64,000 bases of DNA, taken from NCBI RefSeq assembly GCF_027587195.1, contig NZ_JAPDDP010000005.1, positions 1 through 64,000 of the forward strand, read 5' to 3'. The DNA comes from Solirubrobacter phytolaccae (lineage in GTDB: Bacteria > Actinomycetota > Thermoleophilia > Solirubrobacterales > Solirubrobacteraceae). The position numbers and the translations under genes are program-made. The notes beneath the pieces are model-generated. The model made no database searches. It was not told the DNA's origin and worked only from the letters and a program-made list of their open reading frames with translations. Below are positions 33,395 through 42,111 of the stretch, in pieces; the stretch's first letter is position 1, and every line of letters starts with the position of its first letter.

Positions 33395-33687
33395 GACTCG
33401 CGCACGCCGCGCGGCTGCTGGAGCAGCCAGATCGCCTGGCGGTCCGGCTCATCCGCCACCGACAGGACCTCCTCGACGAACGAGCGGCAGACCTCGTCGT
33501 GCTGGAGCAGCATCCAGCGCTCCTGGTCCTCCCCGCCCTCGACGACGTCGCGCAGGAACGCGCGACGCAGCTCGCGCGGGCGGCGCAGGAGCCAGCGCTG
33601 CTGGGGATCGTGCGCCGAGCCGGCGGCCTTGCGCGCGATGAAGTCCGGGCCGCCGAGCACCGCGCGGGCGTACGCAGGAAGGTCCAC
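33367..33687 (-). CDS. Small protein with three tandem W-L-L repeats
   Basis: The 106-residue protein is not recognised, but its body is three tandem units of about 27 residues: QQRWLLRRPRELRRAFLRDV, QERWMLLQHDEVCRSFVEEV and QAIWLLQQPRGVRESYVRDV. Each is W-[LM]-L then an Arg/Glu helix ending in [DE]-V, suggesting a helical repeat scaffold. GTG 33687 is supported by TACCTT 8 bases upstream; a TTG at 33708 would add seven residues. The gene ends inside the last 28 bases of the convergent AbiEi-like gene. Confidence 0.7.
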   Translation of the reverse strand: MDLPAYARAVLGGPDFIARKAAGSAHDPQQRWLLRRPRELRRAFLRDVVEGGEDQERWMLLQHDEVCRSFVEEVLSVADEPDRQAIWLLQQPRGVRESYVRDVLSA

Positions 33688-33713
33688 GAGTCGCAAAGGT
33701 AGTCTCAATAGCC
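33688..33713. promoter_or_regulatory. Compact bidirectional promoter
   Basis: TAGTCT at 33700-33705 lies 8 bases before the plus-strand ATG at 33714, and TACCTT on the minus strand (33696-33701) lies 8 bases before the GTG at 33687. The two -10-like boxes share the TA at 33700-33701. Neither gene has a Shine-Dalgarno sequence in this 26-base gap. Confidence 0.55.
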
Positions 33714-35816
33714 ATGGCTGACGTCTTCGGTGCCTGCCCGCTCGACTGCCCGGACGGGTGCAGCTGGGTCGTGACGGTCGAGGACGGCAAGGCCACGCGG
33801 CTGCGTGGGAACCGCGACCACCCGTACACGGCGGGCGCGCTGTGCGCCAAGGTCAACGGGTACCTGGAGCACGTGCAGGCCGACGACCGGCTGCTCTACC
33901 CGCTGCGCCGCGTCGGAGCCAAGGGCGAGGGCAAGTTCGAGCGGATCAGCTGGGACGAGGCCACGAAGACCATCGCCGAGCGTCTGCTCGCCGTGCGCGA
34001 CGAGTTCGGTGGCGAGGCGATCTGGCCGTTCCAGGGCACGGGCTCGCTCGGCTGGGTCCAGGGGCTGGAAGGCAGCGCCGGACGACCGCTCTGGAACGTG
34101 CTCGGCGCGTCCCGGCACGAGATGACCGCGTGCTCGGTCGCCGGCCGGATCGGCGCGTCGTACACGACCGGCACCGCCGCCGGCATGGACCCCGAGACGT
34201 TCGTGGACTCCAAGCTCATCCTGCTGTGGGGCACGAACCCGCTCACGTCCGGCCATCACGTCTTCAAGTTCATGCGCGAGGCGCAGAAGCGCGGCGCGTA
34301 CGTCGTCTCGATCGACCCGATCAAGACCCGCACCGCCGAGCGCGCCGACGAGTGGCTCGCGCCGCTCCCGGGATCGGACGCCGCGCTCGCGCTCGGCCTG
34401 CTGCACGTCGTGCTGGAGCTGGGCGCCGAGGACCGCGAGTACATCGCGCAGAACACCGTCGGCTTCGACGAGTTCAAGGACCGCATCCTGCAGTTCCCGC
34501 CCGCGCGCGTCGCCGAGCTCACGGGGCTGCCCGAGGAGCGCATCCGGGCCTTCGGTGAGCGGCTCGCGACCACCCGGCCCACCGGCATCCGCTGCACGCA
34601 GGGCATGCAGCGCCACGCGGGCGGCGGCGCCGCGCTGCGGATGCTCTACGCCATCCCCGGCATCACCGGCGACTGGCAGTACCCGGGCGGCGGCGCGTCC
34701 TACTCGACGAGCGGCCGCTTCACGCCCAACCTCGACGGCATCCTCCGCGACGACCTGCTCGAGACCCCCGTGCGCAGCCTCAACATGGTCCGGCTCGCGG
34801 ACGAGCTGCTCAACCAGGACGACCCGCCCGTGAAGGCCCTCGTCGTCTACCAGGCCAACCCGATGGGCTCGAACCCGGACCAGCGCCGCGTGCGTGAGGG
34901 CCTCATGCGCGAGGACCTGTTCACGGTCGTGATGGAGCAGTTCCCGACCGACACCGTCGACTACGCGGACATCGTCCTGCCGAGCACGATGCAGACCGAG
35001 CACCTCGACGTCAACGACGGCTACGGGCACTCCTACATCCACCTCAACCGCCCGGCGGTCGCGCCCCGCGGCGAGGCGCTCTCCACGCTCGAGACGTTCC
35101 GCCGGATCGCGAAGGCCATGGACCTGCACGAGCCCGCGCTCCACGCGTCCGACGAGGAGGTCGCGCGCACGCTGCTCGGCGACGACCTGTTCGAGGAGCT
35201 GTGGGAGACCGGCTGGAAGCGCTACCTGCCCGAGCGGTTCGTGCCGTTCACCGACGGCTTCCCGACCCCCTCCGGCAAGCTCGAGTTCTACTCGGAGCGC
35301 GCGGCCGAGGACGGCCTCGATCCGATTCCGGGCTACACGCCGAGCCAGGCGACGCGGCCAGATGACGACCACCCGCTCGCGCTCATCGCCCCCGCGAGCC
35401 ACTGGTTCCTGAACACGATCTTCGCCAACAAGCCGGACCTGATGGCGAAGGCCGGCGGCCCGCGCGTCACGCTGCACCCCAGCGACGCGGCCGCGCGCGG
35501 TCTAGAGACGGGCGACGTCGCCCGCGTCTTCAACGCGCGCGGAGAGTTCCTCGCCGACGTGCTCGTCGCCGACAGCGTGCGCGAGGGCGTCGTCGCCTCC
35601 ACCAAGGGCCACTGGCTCAAGCACGTGCGCGGCGGCGCGAACGTCAACGCCACCACCGACGAGCGCGACTCGGACATGGGCGGCGGCGCCGTCTATCACG
35701 ACAACCGCGTGGAGATCGAGCGCGCGGGTAGCGTCAACCAAGATGACCAGCAGAGAGATCAGGCTCGCTTCGCGCCCCGAGGGCGAACCGCAGCCGTCCA
35801 ACTTCGAGCTCGCTGA
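33714..35816 (+). CDS. Molybdopterin-dependent oxidoreductase (formate dehydrogenase/DMSO reductase family)
   Basis: The 700-residue protein binds a [4Fe-4S] cluster through Cys 8, 12, 16 and 44 (CPLDCPDGC, LCAKV), followed by the molybdopterin domain (ILLWGTNPLTSGHH; YVVSIDPIKTRTAERADEWL read in part) and C-terminal cofactor-binding barrel (VTLHPSDAAARGLETGD). It oxidises or reduces a small substrate; no partner iron-sulphur or membrane subunit lies nearby, so it resembles soluble single-subunit members. No Tat signal is seen. The last 74 bases overlap the next gene, and residues after about 675 read as low-complexity, so the true C terminus may have been extended by stop loss. Confidence 0.9.
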   Translation: MADVFGACPLDCPDGCSWVVTVEDGKATRLRGNRDHPYTAGALCAKVNGYLEHVQADDRLLYPLRRVGAKGEGKFERISWDEATKTIAERLLAVRDEFGGEAIWPFQGTGSLGWVQGLEGSAGRPLWNVLGASRHEMTACSVAGRIGASYTTGTAAGMDPETFVDSKLILLWGTNPLTSGHHVFKFMREAQKRGAYVVSIDPIKTRTAERADEWLAPLPGSDAALALGLLHVVLELGAEDREYIAQNTVGFDEFKDRILQFPPARVAELTGLPEERIRAFGERLATTRPTGIRCTQGMQRHAGGGAALRMLYAIPGITGDWQYPGGGASYSTSGRFTPNLDGILRDDLLETPVRSLNMVRLADELLNQDDPPVKALVVYQANPMGSNPDQRRVREGLMREDLFTVVMEQFPTDTVDYADIVLPSTMQTEHLDVNDGYGHSYIHLNRPAVAPRGEALSTLETFRRIAKAMDLHEPALHASDEEVARTLLGDDLFEELWETGWKRYLPERFVPFTDGFPTPSGKLEFYSERAAEDGLDPIPGYTPSQATRPDDDHPLALIAPASHWFLNTIFANKPDLMAKAGGPRVTLHPSDAAARGLETGDVARVFNARGEFLADVLVADSVREGVVASTKGHWLKHVRGGANVNATTDERDSDMGGGAVYHDNRVEIERAGSVNQDDQQRDQARFAPRGRTAAVQLRAR

Positions 35817-36741
35817 GACCGACGTCCCCGCCCTGGGCGAGGGTGAGATCGTCGTGCGCACCACCTTCATGTCCGTCGATCCGTACATGCGCGGGCGGAT
35901 GAACGACGCCAAGTCCTACACGCCGCCGTGGCAGATCGGCCAGGCGCTCGACGGCGGCGCGCTCGGCGAGGTCGTCGAGTCGCGGGCCGAGGGCTTCGCG
36001 CAGGGCGACATCGTCGTGCACGGCCTCGGCTGGCGGGAGCTCGCGGTCCTGCCCGCGAAGCACGCGGCGAAGGTGACGCCGATCGAGGGCGTGAGCAACT
36101 CGGCGTTCCTGGGTGTCCTGGGCATGCCCGGCTTCACGGCCTACGCCGGCCTGCTCGACGTCGCGGCCCTCGAGCCCGACGACGTGGTCTTCGTGTCCGG
36201 CGCCGCGGGCGCGGTCGGCTCACTCGCCGGCCAGATCGCCAAGCTGCGCGGCAACCCGCGCGTGATCGGCAGCGCCGGCTCGCCCGAGAAGGTCGCGTGG
36301 CTCACGGACGAGCTCGGCTTCGACGCCGCGTTCGACTACCACGACGGCAAGGTCGCCAAGCTCCTCCAGGACGCCGCGCCCGACGGCATCGACGTCTACT
36401 TCGACAACGTCGGCGGCGAGCACCTCGAGGCGGCGCTGTTCGCCTTCAACACGGGCGGCCGCGCCGCGCTGTGCGGCGCGATCTCCGGCTACAACGGCAA
36501 CCCCTACGGTGTCCGCAACCTGTTCCTCGCCGTCGGCAAGCGCCTGACGCTGCGCGGCTTCATCGTCAGCGACCATGCGGACCGCCGCCCCGCGTTCCTC
36601 GAAGAGGTCGGCGCGTGGGTGCGCGACGGCAAGGTCAAGTTCCGCGAGACGATCGTCGAGGGCGGCGTGGAGGCCGCGCCGCAGGCCTTCATCGACCTGT
36701 TGCGCGGCGCCAACACCGGCAAGATGCTCGTGAAGTTCTAG
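35743..36741 (+). CDS. NADP-dependent oxidoreductase, zinc-free MDR family (CurA-like)
   Basis: The 332-residue protein belongs to the medium-chain reductases without zinc: VDPYMRGRMND near residue 47, FTAYAGLLDVA, dinucleotide loop VSGAAGAVGSLAGQIAKLRG near 150, YFDNVGGEHLEAAL near 220. CurA/prostaglandin reductase-like enzymes reduce activated C=C bonds with NADPH. Its start lies inside the end of the oxidoreductase gene, so both are probably co-transcribed. It abuts the convergent small secreted gene (TAGCTA). Confidence 0.92.
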   Translation: MTSREIRLASRPEGEPQPSNFELAETDVPALGEGEIVVRTTFMSVDPYMRGRMNDAKSYTPPWQIGQALDGGALGEVVESRAEGFAQGDIVVHGLGWRELAVLPAKHAAKVTPIEGVSNSAFLGVLGMPGFTAYAGLLDVAALEPDDVVFVSGAAGAVGSLAGQIAKLRGNPRVIGSAGSPEKVAWLTDELGFDAAFDYHDGKVAKLLQDAAPDGIDVYFDNVGGEHLEAALFAFNTGGRAALCGAISGYNGNPYGVRNLFLAVGKRLTLRGFIVSDHADRRPAFLEEVGAWVRDGKVKFRETIVEGGVEAAPQAFIDLLRGANTGKMLVKF

Positions 36742-37125
36742 CTAGCAGCGCGGGACGGTCAGCGGCCGCCACTGCGAGTAGCGCGGCTTGGTCTTCGGCC
36801 ACCAGGTCTTGATGCGGATCTCCTGGTAGTAGGTCGCCGTGTCGCCGCACTGCATCAGGCGGCGCACCTGCACGGTGGCGCGGTGGCGACGACGGCTCGC
36901 CACCCGGCGTCCCGTCGCGGTCGCCGTGGGCTCACCCCAGCGGCGCCACTTCAGGCTCACCAGGCGCGTCCCCGGGCCGCCCTCGACGCTGTAGGTGCAC
37001 GTCGTCGGACGGTCCAGCCAGTCCTGGCCCGTGCCGTTCCAGCACGACATGACCGGGAACGCCTGGGCGGGAGCCGCGGCGAGCAGGAGTCCACCGAGGA
37101 GCACGAGCAGGCCGACGACGCGCAT
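36742..37125 (-). CDS. Small secreted cysteine-containing protein, paralogue A
   Basis: The 127-residue protein has a signal peptide (cleavage near QA-FPV, residue 22) and a mature part with four conserved Cys, SLKWRRWGEPTATATGRR, TVQVRRLMQCG, and TYYQEIRIKTWWP followed by RYSQW. It is clearly related to the next gene upstream. No known domain; the W and C pattern suggests a disulphide-stabilised beta fold at the cell surface or outside. TAAGCT lies 7 bases before the ATG and includes the stop codon of paralogue B. Confidence 0.75.
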   Translation of the reverse strand: MRVVGLLVLLGGLLLAAAPAQAFPVMSCWNGTGQDWLDRPTTCTYSVEGGPGTRLVSLKWRRWGEPTATATGRRVASRRRHRATVQVRRLMQCGDTATYYQEIRIKTWWPKTKPRYSQWRPLTVPRC

Positions 37126-37135
37126 GGCGTGGAGC

Positions 37136-37534
37136 TTACGAGCAGGGCGTGCGCAGCGACAACCACTCCGAGTAGCGGGCGCGCGTGTCCGGCCAGGACG
37201 TCTTGAAGCGGATCTGCGTGTAGTACGACCGGCCGTCGCAGAAGTCGAGCCCGCTCACCTGCACGGTCGTCCGGTAGCGCGGGAGCGAGCCGTCGCGCTC
37301 GCGGTGGTTGGCCGACTGCCGGCCCTTCGCGGTCGCGGTGTTCTTGCTCCAGCCCGTCCAGCGCAGGCTGCTCAGACGCGCGGTGCCGGCGGTCGAGCCG
37401 TCGCTGCCGACGACGCACGAGGACGGGTGCTGGCGGTACTTGGACCCGCAGGCCATGACGGTGGTGGCGGCGGACGCGGACGCGGTGATGAGGCCGAGGA
37501 CGGCGAGCGAGAGCACGAGGCAGACCCTGAACAT
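37136..37534 (-). CDS. Small secreted cysteine-containing protein, paralogue B
   Basis: The 132-residue protein has a signal peptide ending ASASA and a mature part sharing with paralogue A the order C...C, SLRWTGWSKNTATAKGR, YRTTVQVSGLDFC, SYYTQIRFKTSWPDT, RYSEW and a terminal Cys. The two genes are 10 bases apart, a tandem duplication that has diverged. ATG 37534 was preferred to a start 63 bases upstream because it gives a normal signal peptide and TACGGT lies 6 bases before it. Function unknown. Confidence 0.75.
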   Translation of the reverse strand: MFRVCLVLSLAVLGLITASASAATTVMACGSKYRQHPSSCVVGSDGSTAGTARLSSLRWTGWSKNTATAKGRQSANHRERDGSLPRYRTTVQVSGLDFCDGRSYYTQIRFKTSWPDTRARYSEWLSLRTPCS

Positions 37535-37575
37535 GCCCGCACCGTACCCGCGCCCCTGGCCGGGGTCTGCGGCTC

Positions 37576-37962
37576 CTAGGTGTCGTCCGCGCCACACCCC
37601 AGGGCGCGGCGCTTGGCCGTAGCGAGGTCGCCGAGCGGCTGGGGCGTGTCGTCCTCGTGGACGGACAGCACGCGGGCGCGGCCGATGATCCGGTCGCGCT
37701 CGAGCAGGGCAATCACGTCGTCGTCATCCACGCCGCGTCGCGGCAGCTCGTCGAACATCCACGCGCGGGCGATCGCCGACGCGCCCGGTTCCAGCGACTC
37801 CACGTCCTCGAAGACGAGCACCGCGTCGTGCACGATCGGCTCGACGTCACGGCGCCGACGCCCGAAGGAGAGCGAAGCGCGGTAGCCGTCGCGCACCGGC
37901 CGGCGGCGCCCGCCCCGCTCGGTCTCCGCGAGGTCCACCTCGAGTCGGATGACGACGCTCAC
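37576..37962 (-). CDS. EF-Tu domain III-like small protein
   Basis: The 128-residue protein resembles the C-terminal beta-barrel of elongation factor Tu: VDLAETERGGRRRPVRDGYR matches the GGR-x-x-P-x-x-x-GYR signature, then LEPGASAIARAW and IIGRARVLSV. No GTPase domain is present, so it cannot work as an elongation factor; it may be a stand-alone RNA- or protein-binding barrel. GTG start lies 7 bases after the SelO stop, so the two form an operon. The link to SelO is not understood. Confidence 0.7.
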   Translation of the reverse strand: MSVVIRLEVDLAETERGGRRRPVRDGYRASLSFGRRRRDVEPIVHDAVLVFEDVESLEPGASAIARAWMFDELPRRGVDDDDVIALLERDRIIGRARVLSVHEDDTPQPLGDLATAKRRALGCGADDT

Positions 37963-37969
37963 GGGAGGG

Positions 37970-39364
37970 CTATGTGCCGCAGAACGTCTGGTAGACGCCG
38001 GTGAAGCGGTCCGGTGCGGGCTCCGCGTACGGGGCGCGCTCCTCGCGCTCGTCGAACGGGCGGGCCAGGACCTCCATCAGGCGGCCCAAAGGCAATAGGT
38101 CGTCGTTGGTGGCCGCGGTCAGCGCCTCCTCGACGAGGTGGTTGCGGGGGATGTAGGCCGGGTTGACCGTGTTCATCGCCGCCAACCCGTCCGACGAGGT
38201 CAGCGGGCGCCAGTGGTCGGCCCAGGCGTCGAACGCCGACGGGTCCGTGAACAGCGCGTGCGCGCGGCGTGCGTCGCCCAGCGCCGCGTCCGGCAGCGCG
38301 CGGAAGAAGTTCGTGTAGTCCACGCGCTGCGCCGCCAGCAACGACAAAGTGTCCTCGAAGAAGGACGCGTCCGGCTCACGCAGGCCGAGCTTCGCCGTCA
38401 TACCCGCACGCCAGGCCGCGCCGTAGCGATCGTCGAACGACTGCAGGACCGATGTCGCGCGCTCGACCGCGTCGTCGCCGCCGATCAGGGGCAGCAGCGT
38501 CTCGGCGAAGCGGGACAGGTTCCACACGGCGATCCGGGGTTGGTTGCCGTAGGCGTAACGGCCCGCGTGGTCGATCGAGCTGAACACCGTGCCCGGGTCG
38601 TACGCGTCCATGAAGGCGCACGGGCCGTAGTCGATCGACTCGCCGGAGATCGCCATGTTGTCGGTGTTCATGACGCCGTGGATGAAGCCGACGAGCATCC
38701 ACTGGGCGATCAGCCGCGCTTGGGCGTCGACCACCGCCGAGAGGAACTCCAAGTACCCCAGCCCGGGGTAGTGGCGGGCGATCGCGTAGTCGGCGAGCTC
38801 GCGCAGGCCGCCGTTGCGCGCCGCGTACTCGAACGTCCCCACGCGGATGTGCGAGGACGCGACCCGCGTGAGCACCGCGCCCGGCAGCGGACCCGCCTCG
38901 CGGAACACCGGCTCGCCCGTCGCCACGACGGCGAGCGCGCGGGTCGTCGGGATCCCCAGGCCGTGCATCGCCTCGCCGATCACGGCCTCGCGCAGCATCG
39001 GGCCGATCGCGGCCTTGCCGTCGCCGCCGCGGGCGAACGGCGTCCGGCCCGAGCCCTTCAGGTGGAGGTCACGCCGGTGCCCGGACGCGTCGATCAGCTC
39101 GCCCAGCAGCAGCGCGCGTCCGTCGCCGAGCCGCGGCGAGTAGCCGCCGAACTGGTGGCCCGCGTAGGCCATCGCCACCGGGACCGCGCCCTCCGGGACC
39201 GCGCGCCCCGCGAAGACGTCGACATCGAACGAGACGCCCAGCTCCGCCGCCAGCGCCTCGTTGTGCAGGAGCAGCTGCGGCTCGGGCGCCGCGACCGGCT
39301 GCCACGGGACGGTCAGCCCTTCCAGCTCGCGGGCGAACGTGTTCTCGAGCGTGGCGAGCTGCAT
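37970..39364 (-). CDS. selO: Protein adenylyltransferase SelO (UPF0061/YdiU)
   Basis: The 464-residue pseudokinase-fold enzyme AMPylates proteins. Conserved parts: [39 protein letters not shown] (nucleotide-binding Lys), [20 protein letters not shown] (metal Asn/Asp). The C terminus is FCGT; eukaryotic homologues have selenocysteine near this position, here it is Cys, so no SECIS is needed. TACCCT lies 7 bases before the ATG. First gene of an operon with the EF-Tu domain III-like gene. Confidence 0.93.
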   Translation of the reverse strand: MQLATLENTFARELEGLTVPWQPVAAPEPQLLLHNEALAAELGVSFDVDVFAGRAVPEGAVPVAMAYAGHQFGGYSPRLGDGRALLLGELIDASGHRRDLHLKGSGRTPFARGGDGKAAIGPMLREAVIGEAMHGLGIPTTRALAVVATGEPVFREAGPLPGAVLTRVASSHIRVGTFEYAARNGGLRELADYAIARHYPGLGYLEFLSAVVDAQARLIAQWMLVGFIHGVMNTDNMAISGESIDYGPCAFMDAYDPGTVFSSIDHAGRYAYGNQPRIAVWNLSRFAETLLPLIGGDDAVERATSVLQSFDDRYGAAWRAGMTAKLGLREPDASFFEDTLSLLAAQRVDYTNFFRALPDAALGDARRAHALFTDPSAFDAWADHWRPLTSSDGLAAMNTVNPAYIPRNHLVEEALTAATNDDLLPLGRLMEVLARPFDEREERAPYAEPAPDRFTGVYQTFCGT

Positions 39365-39383
39365 ACCTTCGAGGGTAGGACGG

Positions 39384-40538
39384 CTAGAGCAATGCGGCCT
39401 TGTCGGTGACAGCCACGTTGGGAGCGGGCTTCCCGGCGGACCACAGCCACCGGACGAAGCGGCGGAACAACGTCCCTCCGGAGGGCTCGGGCGCGACTGC
39501 GTCAGCTCCGACCTCGGGCTTGTCACGGACGGCTCGGATCGCGGCCAGCAGCTCCCGCGCGTCGATCGGCTTGTCCGACGTTGCCGCCACGATGACTGCC
39601 GCGGCCACGATCTCACCGCTGAGCTTCACCGGCGCGGCCTCGGTCAGCCCCTGATCGATCGCTTCCTTCAGGCTCCTCAGGGAGTAGAGGACGAGCAGCA
39701 CCGCGAGCGCGTAGGCGATCGTCTCGATCCGGCCCTCCCACCCGCCGAGGGTCAGCTCCCGCGCGCTCCGGGTGATGATCGCGAGCTCGCCACCGGCTCC
39801 CGCCAACGTCACCGCCGCCGCGGCCAGCAACCCGAAGAGCGTGAAGTTGCCGTTCCAGCGGAACGTGAACAGCACGACGGCACCGAGCGCGATGATCGCC
39901 GCAGAGACTGCCGCGCCGACGGTGATCAGCGCGATCGACTTGTCGGCGTCCGGGCCCAGGAAGGCCTTCACGACATCGGCCGAACCGACGACCGCGGTCA
40001 GCGTTCCGCCCAGCAACGTGACATTGGTGACCAGGCTGTCGCCGAACTTCCACGTGTCCGGAAGTCCAGCCAGCTGCACCCACGGCACACGCCAGCAATA
40101 TAAGCCGAGCAGCAGCATCAGCCCGGCGGAGCCCAAGAACGCCCAGGCGAACCCCCGCAGCTCGTCCCAGTCCGTCGTCTCGGCCGCGGGATACTTCGGT
40201 GCGAGCTCGATCGACTGGCCGCCGGCCTGCAACGTCACGAGCTCGAGGTCTGCGGCGGCGCACCCGCGGTCGAACGTCAGCTTCACGGTGCCGGTCGAGG
40301 CGGCGTCCACGGGTGAGCCGGTGAGCGTCACACCACAGCCGTCGGCGGGTGAGATCGCGGTCACCGGGAGGTCATCCTCAGTGACGTTCGTGAGGGTGAC
40401 CGAGACGGTGTAGCTCCCGTCGGCCGGCGAGACCGCGGGTTCCCGGTCGGCGATCGTCACCTTCGTCTGCGCGTGAGCGGCAGGCGCCGCGCAGACCATC
40501 ACCACGGCGGCGAGCACCGCGCACGCGGCTCGCAACAT
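39384..40538 (-). CDS. Predicted secreted/membrane protein of unknown function
   Basis: The 384-residue protein has a signal peptide (ending AHAQT), an extracytoplasmic Ig-like domain of about 95 residues with two Cys ([17 protein letters not shown]), then five membrane segments between residues 130 and 285 and a cytoplasmic tail with a lysine/alanine helix. The layout suggests a surface sensor or anchor rather than a transporter. No family is recognised. A GGGGGG tract near the ATG may act as ribosome binding site. Confidence 0.7.
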   Translation of the reverse strand: MLRAACAVLAAVVMVCAAPAAHAQTKVTIADREPAVSPADGSYTVSVTLTNVTEDDLPVTAISPADGCGVTLTGSPVDAASTGTVKLTFDRGCAAADLELVTLQAGGQSIELAPKYPAAETTDWDELRGFAWAFLGSAGLMLLLGLYCWRVPWVQLAGLPDTWKFGDSLVTNVTLLGGTLTAVVGSADVVKAFLGPDADKSIALITVGAAVSAAIIALGAVVLFTFRWNGNFTLFGLLAAAAVTLAGAGGELAIITRSARELTLGGWEGRIETIAYALAVLLVLYSLRSLKEAIDQGLTEAAPVKLSGEIVAAAVIVAATSDKPIDARELLAAIRAVRDKPEVGADAVAPEPSGGTLFRRFVRWLWSAGKPAPNVAVTDKAALL

Positions 40539-40550
40539 CCGATCATCCCC

Positions 40551-40588
40551 CCGGTTCTTTGAAGAGACTCTAAACGAACAAGAACCGG
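40551..40588. promoter_or_regulatory. Inverted repeat between TetR gene end and membrane-protein gene start
   Basis: CCGGTTCTT (40551-40559) and AAGAACCGG (40580-40588) are perfect 9-base arms around a 20-base AT-richer spacer. It lies 12 bases before the start of the membrane-protein gene (40538) and 4 bases after the TetR stop, all on the minus strand. It could be a terminator for TetR or an operator for the next gene; the loop is long for a terminator. Confidence 0.4.
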
Positions 40589-40592
40589 TGAA

Positions 40593-41114
40593 TCAAGCGA
40601 CGCCGCGCGCCAGCAGGCGCCGGACCTGCGCGCGCACGTCGTCCGGGCGCGCCAAAGCGACACCCCGCAGCAACGCCACGACGACGGCCGCCATCGCCGT
40701 GTCGCCGTCCAGATAGCCGGCGACCGTCGCGACGAACCGCGCGTCGCGGGCCTCGAAGGCGGGGAGGAGGTCCGCGTCGCCCGCCTGCGCCTCGGCCCAC
40801 AGCACCGCGTACACGCGCGTGTCCAAAGGCCGCACCTCGAACGCCGCCAGGTAGGCGTCGACCAGCTCGAGCACGTCGTCGGTGTCCGGCGGCACGAACC
40901 GGTTCTGCAACTCCAAAGTCAACGCGTCGAGCAGCCCCTGGCGCGACCCGAACTGGTGGGTGACGATCCCGCGCGAGTACCCGGCGGCGGCCCCCACGGC
41001 GGCCAGCGTCACGGCCCGCACGCCCTGCGACGCGATCAGCTCCATCGTCGCGTCGAGCAGCCGGCGCTCGGTCTCCGCGCGCCGTTCGGCCTGGGTGCGC
41101 CTTACGCCAGCCAC
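40593..41114 (-). CDS. TetR-family transcriptional regulator
   Basis: The 173-residue protein has a TetR helix-turn-helix (RRLLDATMELIASQGVRAVT, AVGAAAGYSRGIVTHQFGSR) at residues 14-60 and a helical ligand domain; it is shorter than the usual 190-220. GTG start overlaps the DUF1330 gene by 13 bases, so the two are one operon, and the palindrome 41475-41496 upstream of DUF1330 is its likely operator. Ligand unknown. Confidence 0.92.
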   Translation of the reverse strand: MAGVRRTQAERRAETERRLLDATMELIASQGVRAVTLAAVGAAAGYSRGIVTHQFGSRQGLLDALTLELQNRFVPPDTDDVLELVDAYLAAFEVRPLDTRVYAVLWAEAQAGDADLLPAFEARDARFVATVAGYLDGDTAMAAVVVALLRGVALARPDDVRAQVRRLLARGVA

Positions 41115-41458
41115 GTCGTCGGCTGCAGCACCGCGTCGAGCAGCGCCTCACGCCGCAGGTACGCGATCGAGCGGTATTCGGGCGACCGGACCATCTCCAC
41201 GAACACCTTACGGCCGGGGTAGCGGACGAGCGCCACGCCGTCCCAGCCTTCGCCCTCCAACGCGCTCCCGGCGCCCGTGCCGAAGAACAGCAGCTCGGCG
41301 TCCGCGCCGACGCCCGTCGCCGCCAGCGCGCGCCGGTAGTCGTCGTAGCGCGCACGCCCGCCCTCGGGCCGGAAGCGCAGCAGGTTGAGCATCACCACGG
41401 GCCCGCCGGGGTCCTCGGCGAGATAGCGGTCCAGGTCGGCGTCGGTGAAGTCGGGCAT
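41102..41458 (-). CDS. DUF1330 family protein
   Basis: The 118-residue protein has the DUF1330 dimeric ferredoxin-like pattern: PVVMLNLLRFRPEGGRARYDDY, LLFFGTGAG, VALVRYPGRKVFVEMVRSPEY. Such proteins bind small molecules and occur with oxidative or xenobiotic genes. ATG 41458 is supported by TACCGT 7 bases upstream; an upstream ATG (41494) would put the operator palindrome inside the gene. Co-transcribed with the TetR gene. Confidence 0.85.
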   Translation of the reverse strand: MPDFTDADLDRYLAEDPGGPVVMLNLLRFRPEGGRARYDDYRRALAATGVGADAELLFFGTGAGSALEGEGWDGVALVRYPGRKVFVEMVRSPEYRSIAYLRREALLDAVLQPTTWLA

Positions 41459-41474
41459 GACCCACACGGTAGTA

Positions 41475-41496
41475 ACTTGCTTGTCAAACAGCAAGT
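41475..41496. promoter_or_regulatory. Palindromic operator candidate for the TetR/DUF1330 operon
   Basis: ACTTGCT (41475-41481) and AGCAAGT (41490-41496) are perfect 7-base arms with an 8-base spacer. On the minus strand TTGCTG, 17 bases, TACCGT, 7 bases, ATG reads as a promoter whose -35 and spacer are covered by the palindrome, the classical TetR repression layout. The 98-base gap also contains TATGCT 6 bases before the divergent NYN gene. Confidence 0.6.
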
Positions 41497-41556
41497 AAGT
41501 TTCAGCGGGAACGTGCCGCGGCGCGAGCCACTGCGCTGACGGCCTATGCTCGCCTC

Positions 41557-42111
41557 GTGCCCGAGACGTTCCTGCTCATCGACGGCGAGAACATCGACGC
41601 GACGCTCGGCGCCGGTGTACTCGGCCGGCGCCCCGCGCCCGAGGAGCGTCCCCGCTGGGATCGCGTCCGCGACTACGCCCGCTCCGTCTGGGAGCAGCCC
41701 GTCCGCGGCCTGTTCTTCCTCAACGCCTCCGGCACCGTGCCGATGGCGTTCGTCCAGGCGCTGACCGCGCTCGACTATCGCCCGGTGCTGCTGAGCGGCG
41801 CGCCGGACGTCAAGGTCGTCGACGTCGCCATCCAGCGCACGATCGAGGCCCTCACCGAGCGCGGCCACGGCGACCTCCTGCTCGCCAGCCACGACGGCGA
41901 CTTCGCCCCGCAGGTCGCCAAGCTCGCGGAGCAGCCCGGCCGCCGGATCGGGCTGATCGGCTTCCGCGAGATGACGAGCGGGCTGCTGACCGAGATCGAG
42001 AACCTCGAGCTCTTCGACCTCGAGGACGACGTCGGCGCCTTCACCGTCCCGCTGCCGCGCATCCGCGTCGTGGCGATCGACGACTTCGACCCCTGGACGC
42101 TGCTCAACTAG
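41557..42111 (+). CDS. NYN-domain (PIN-like) ribonuclease
   Basis: The 184-residue protein has the NYN/LabA-like order: FLLIDGENID (acidic residue and Asn at 9-12), GAPDVKVVDVAIQRTIEA, and LLLASHDGDFAPQVAKL with the metal-binding Asp pair, then IGLIGFREMTSG. NYN domains are metal-dependent RNA-cleaving enzymes related to PIN domains. The acidic set is complete, so it is probably active. GTG at 41557 follows TATGCT by 6 bases. Convergent with the VOC gene (8-base overlap). Confidence 0.85.
   Translation: MPETFLLIDGENIDATLGAGVLGRRPAPEERPRWDRVRDYARSVWEQPVRGLFFLNASGTVPMAFVQALTALDYRPVLLSGAPDVKVVDVAIQRTIEALTERGHGDLLLASHDGDFAPQVAKLAEQPGRRIGLIGFREMTSGLLTEIENLELFDLEDDVGAFTVPLPRIRVVAIDDFDPWTLLN

Noticed and set aside
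32504-33687. AbiEi-like gene plus neighbour as a toxin-antitoxin pair
   Set aside because: The neighbour is convergent, overlaps only at 3' ends and has no AbiEii nucleotidyltransferase motifs, so the arrangement does not fit an AbiE operon.
37970-38000. Possible selenocysteine in SelO
   Set aside because: The C-terminal codon is for Cys (FCGT); no in-frame TGA before the final stop needs recoding.
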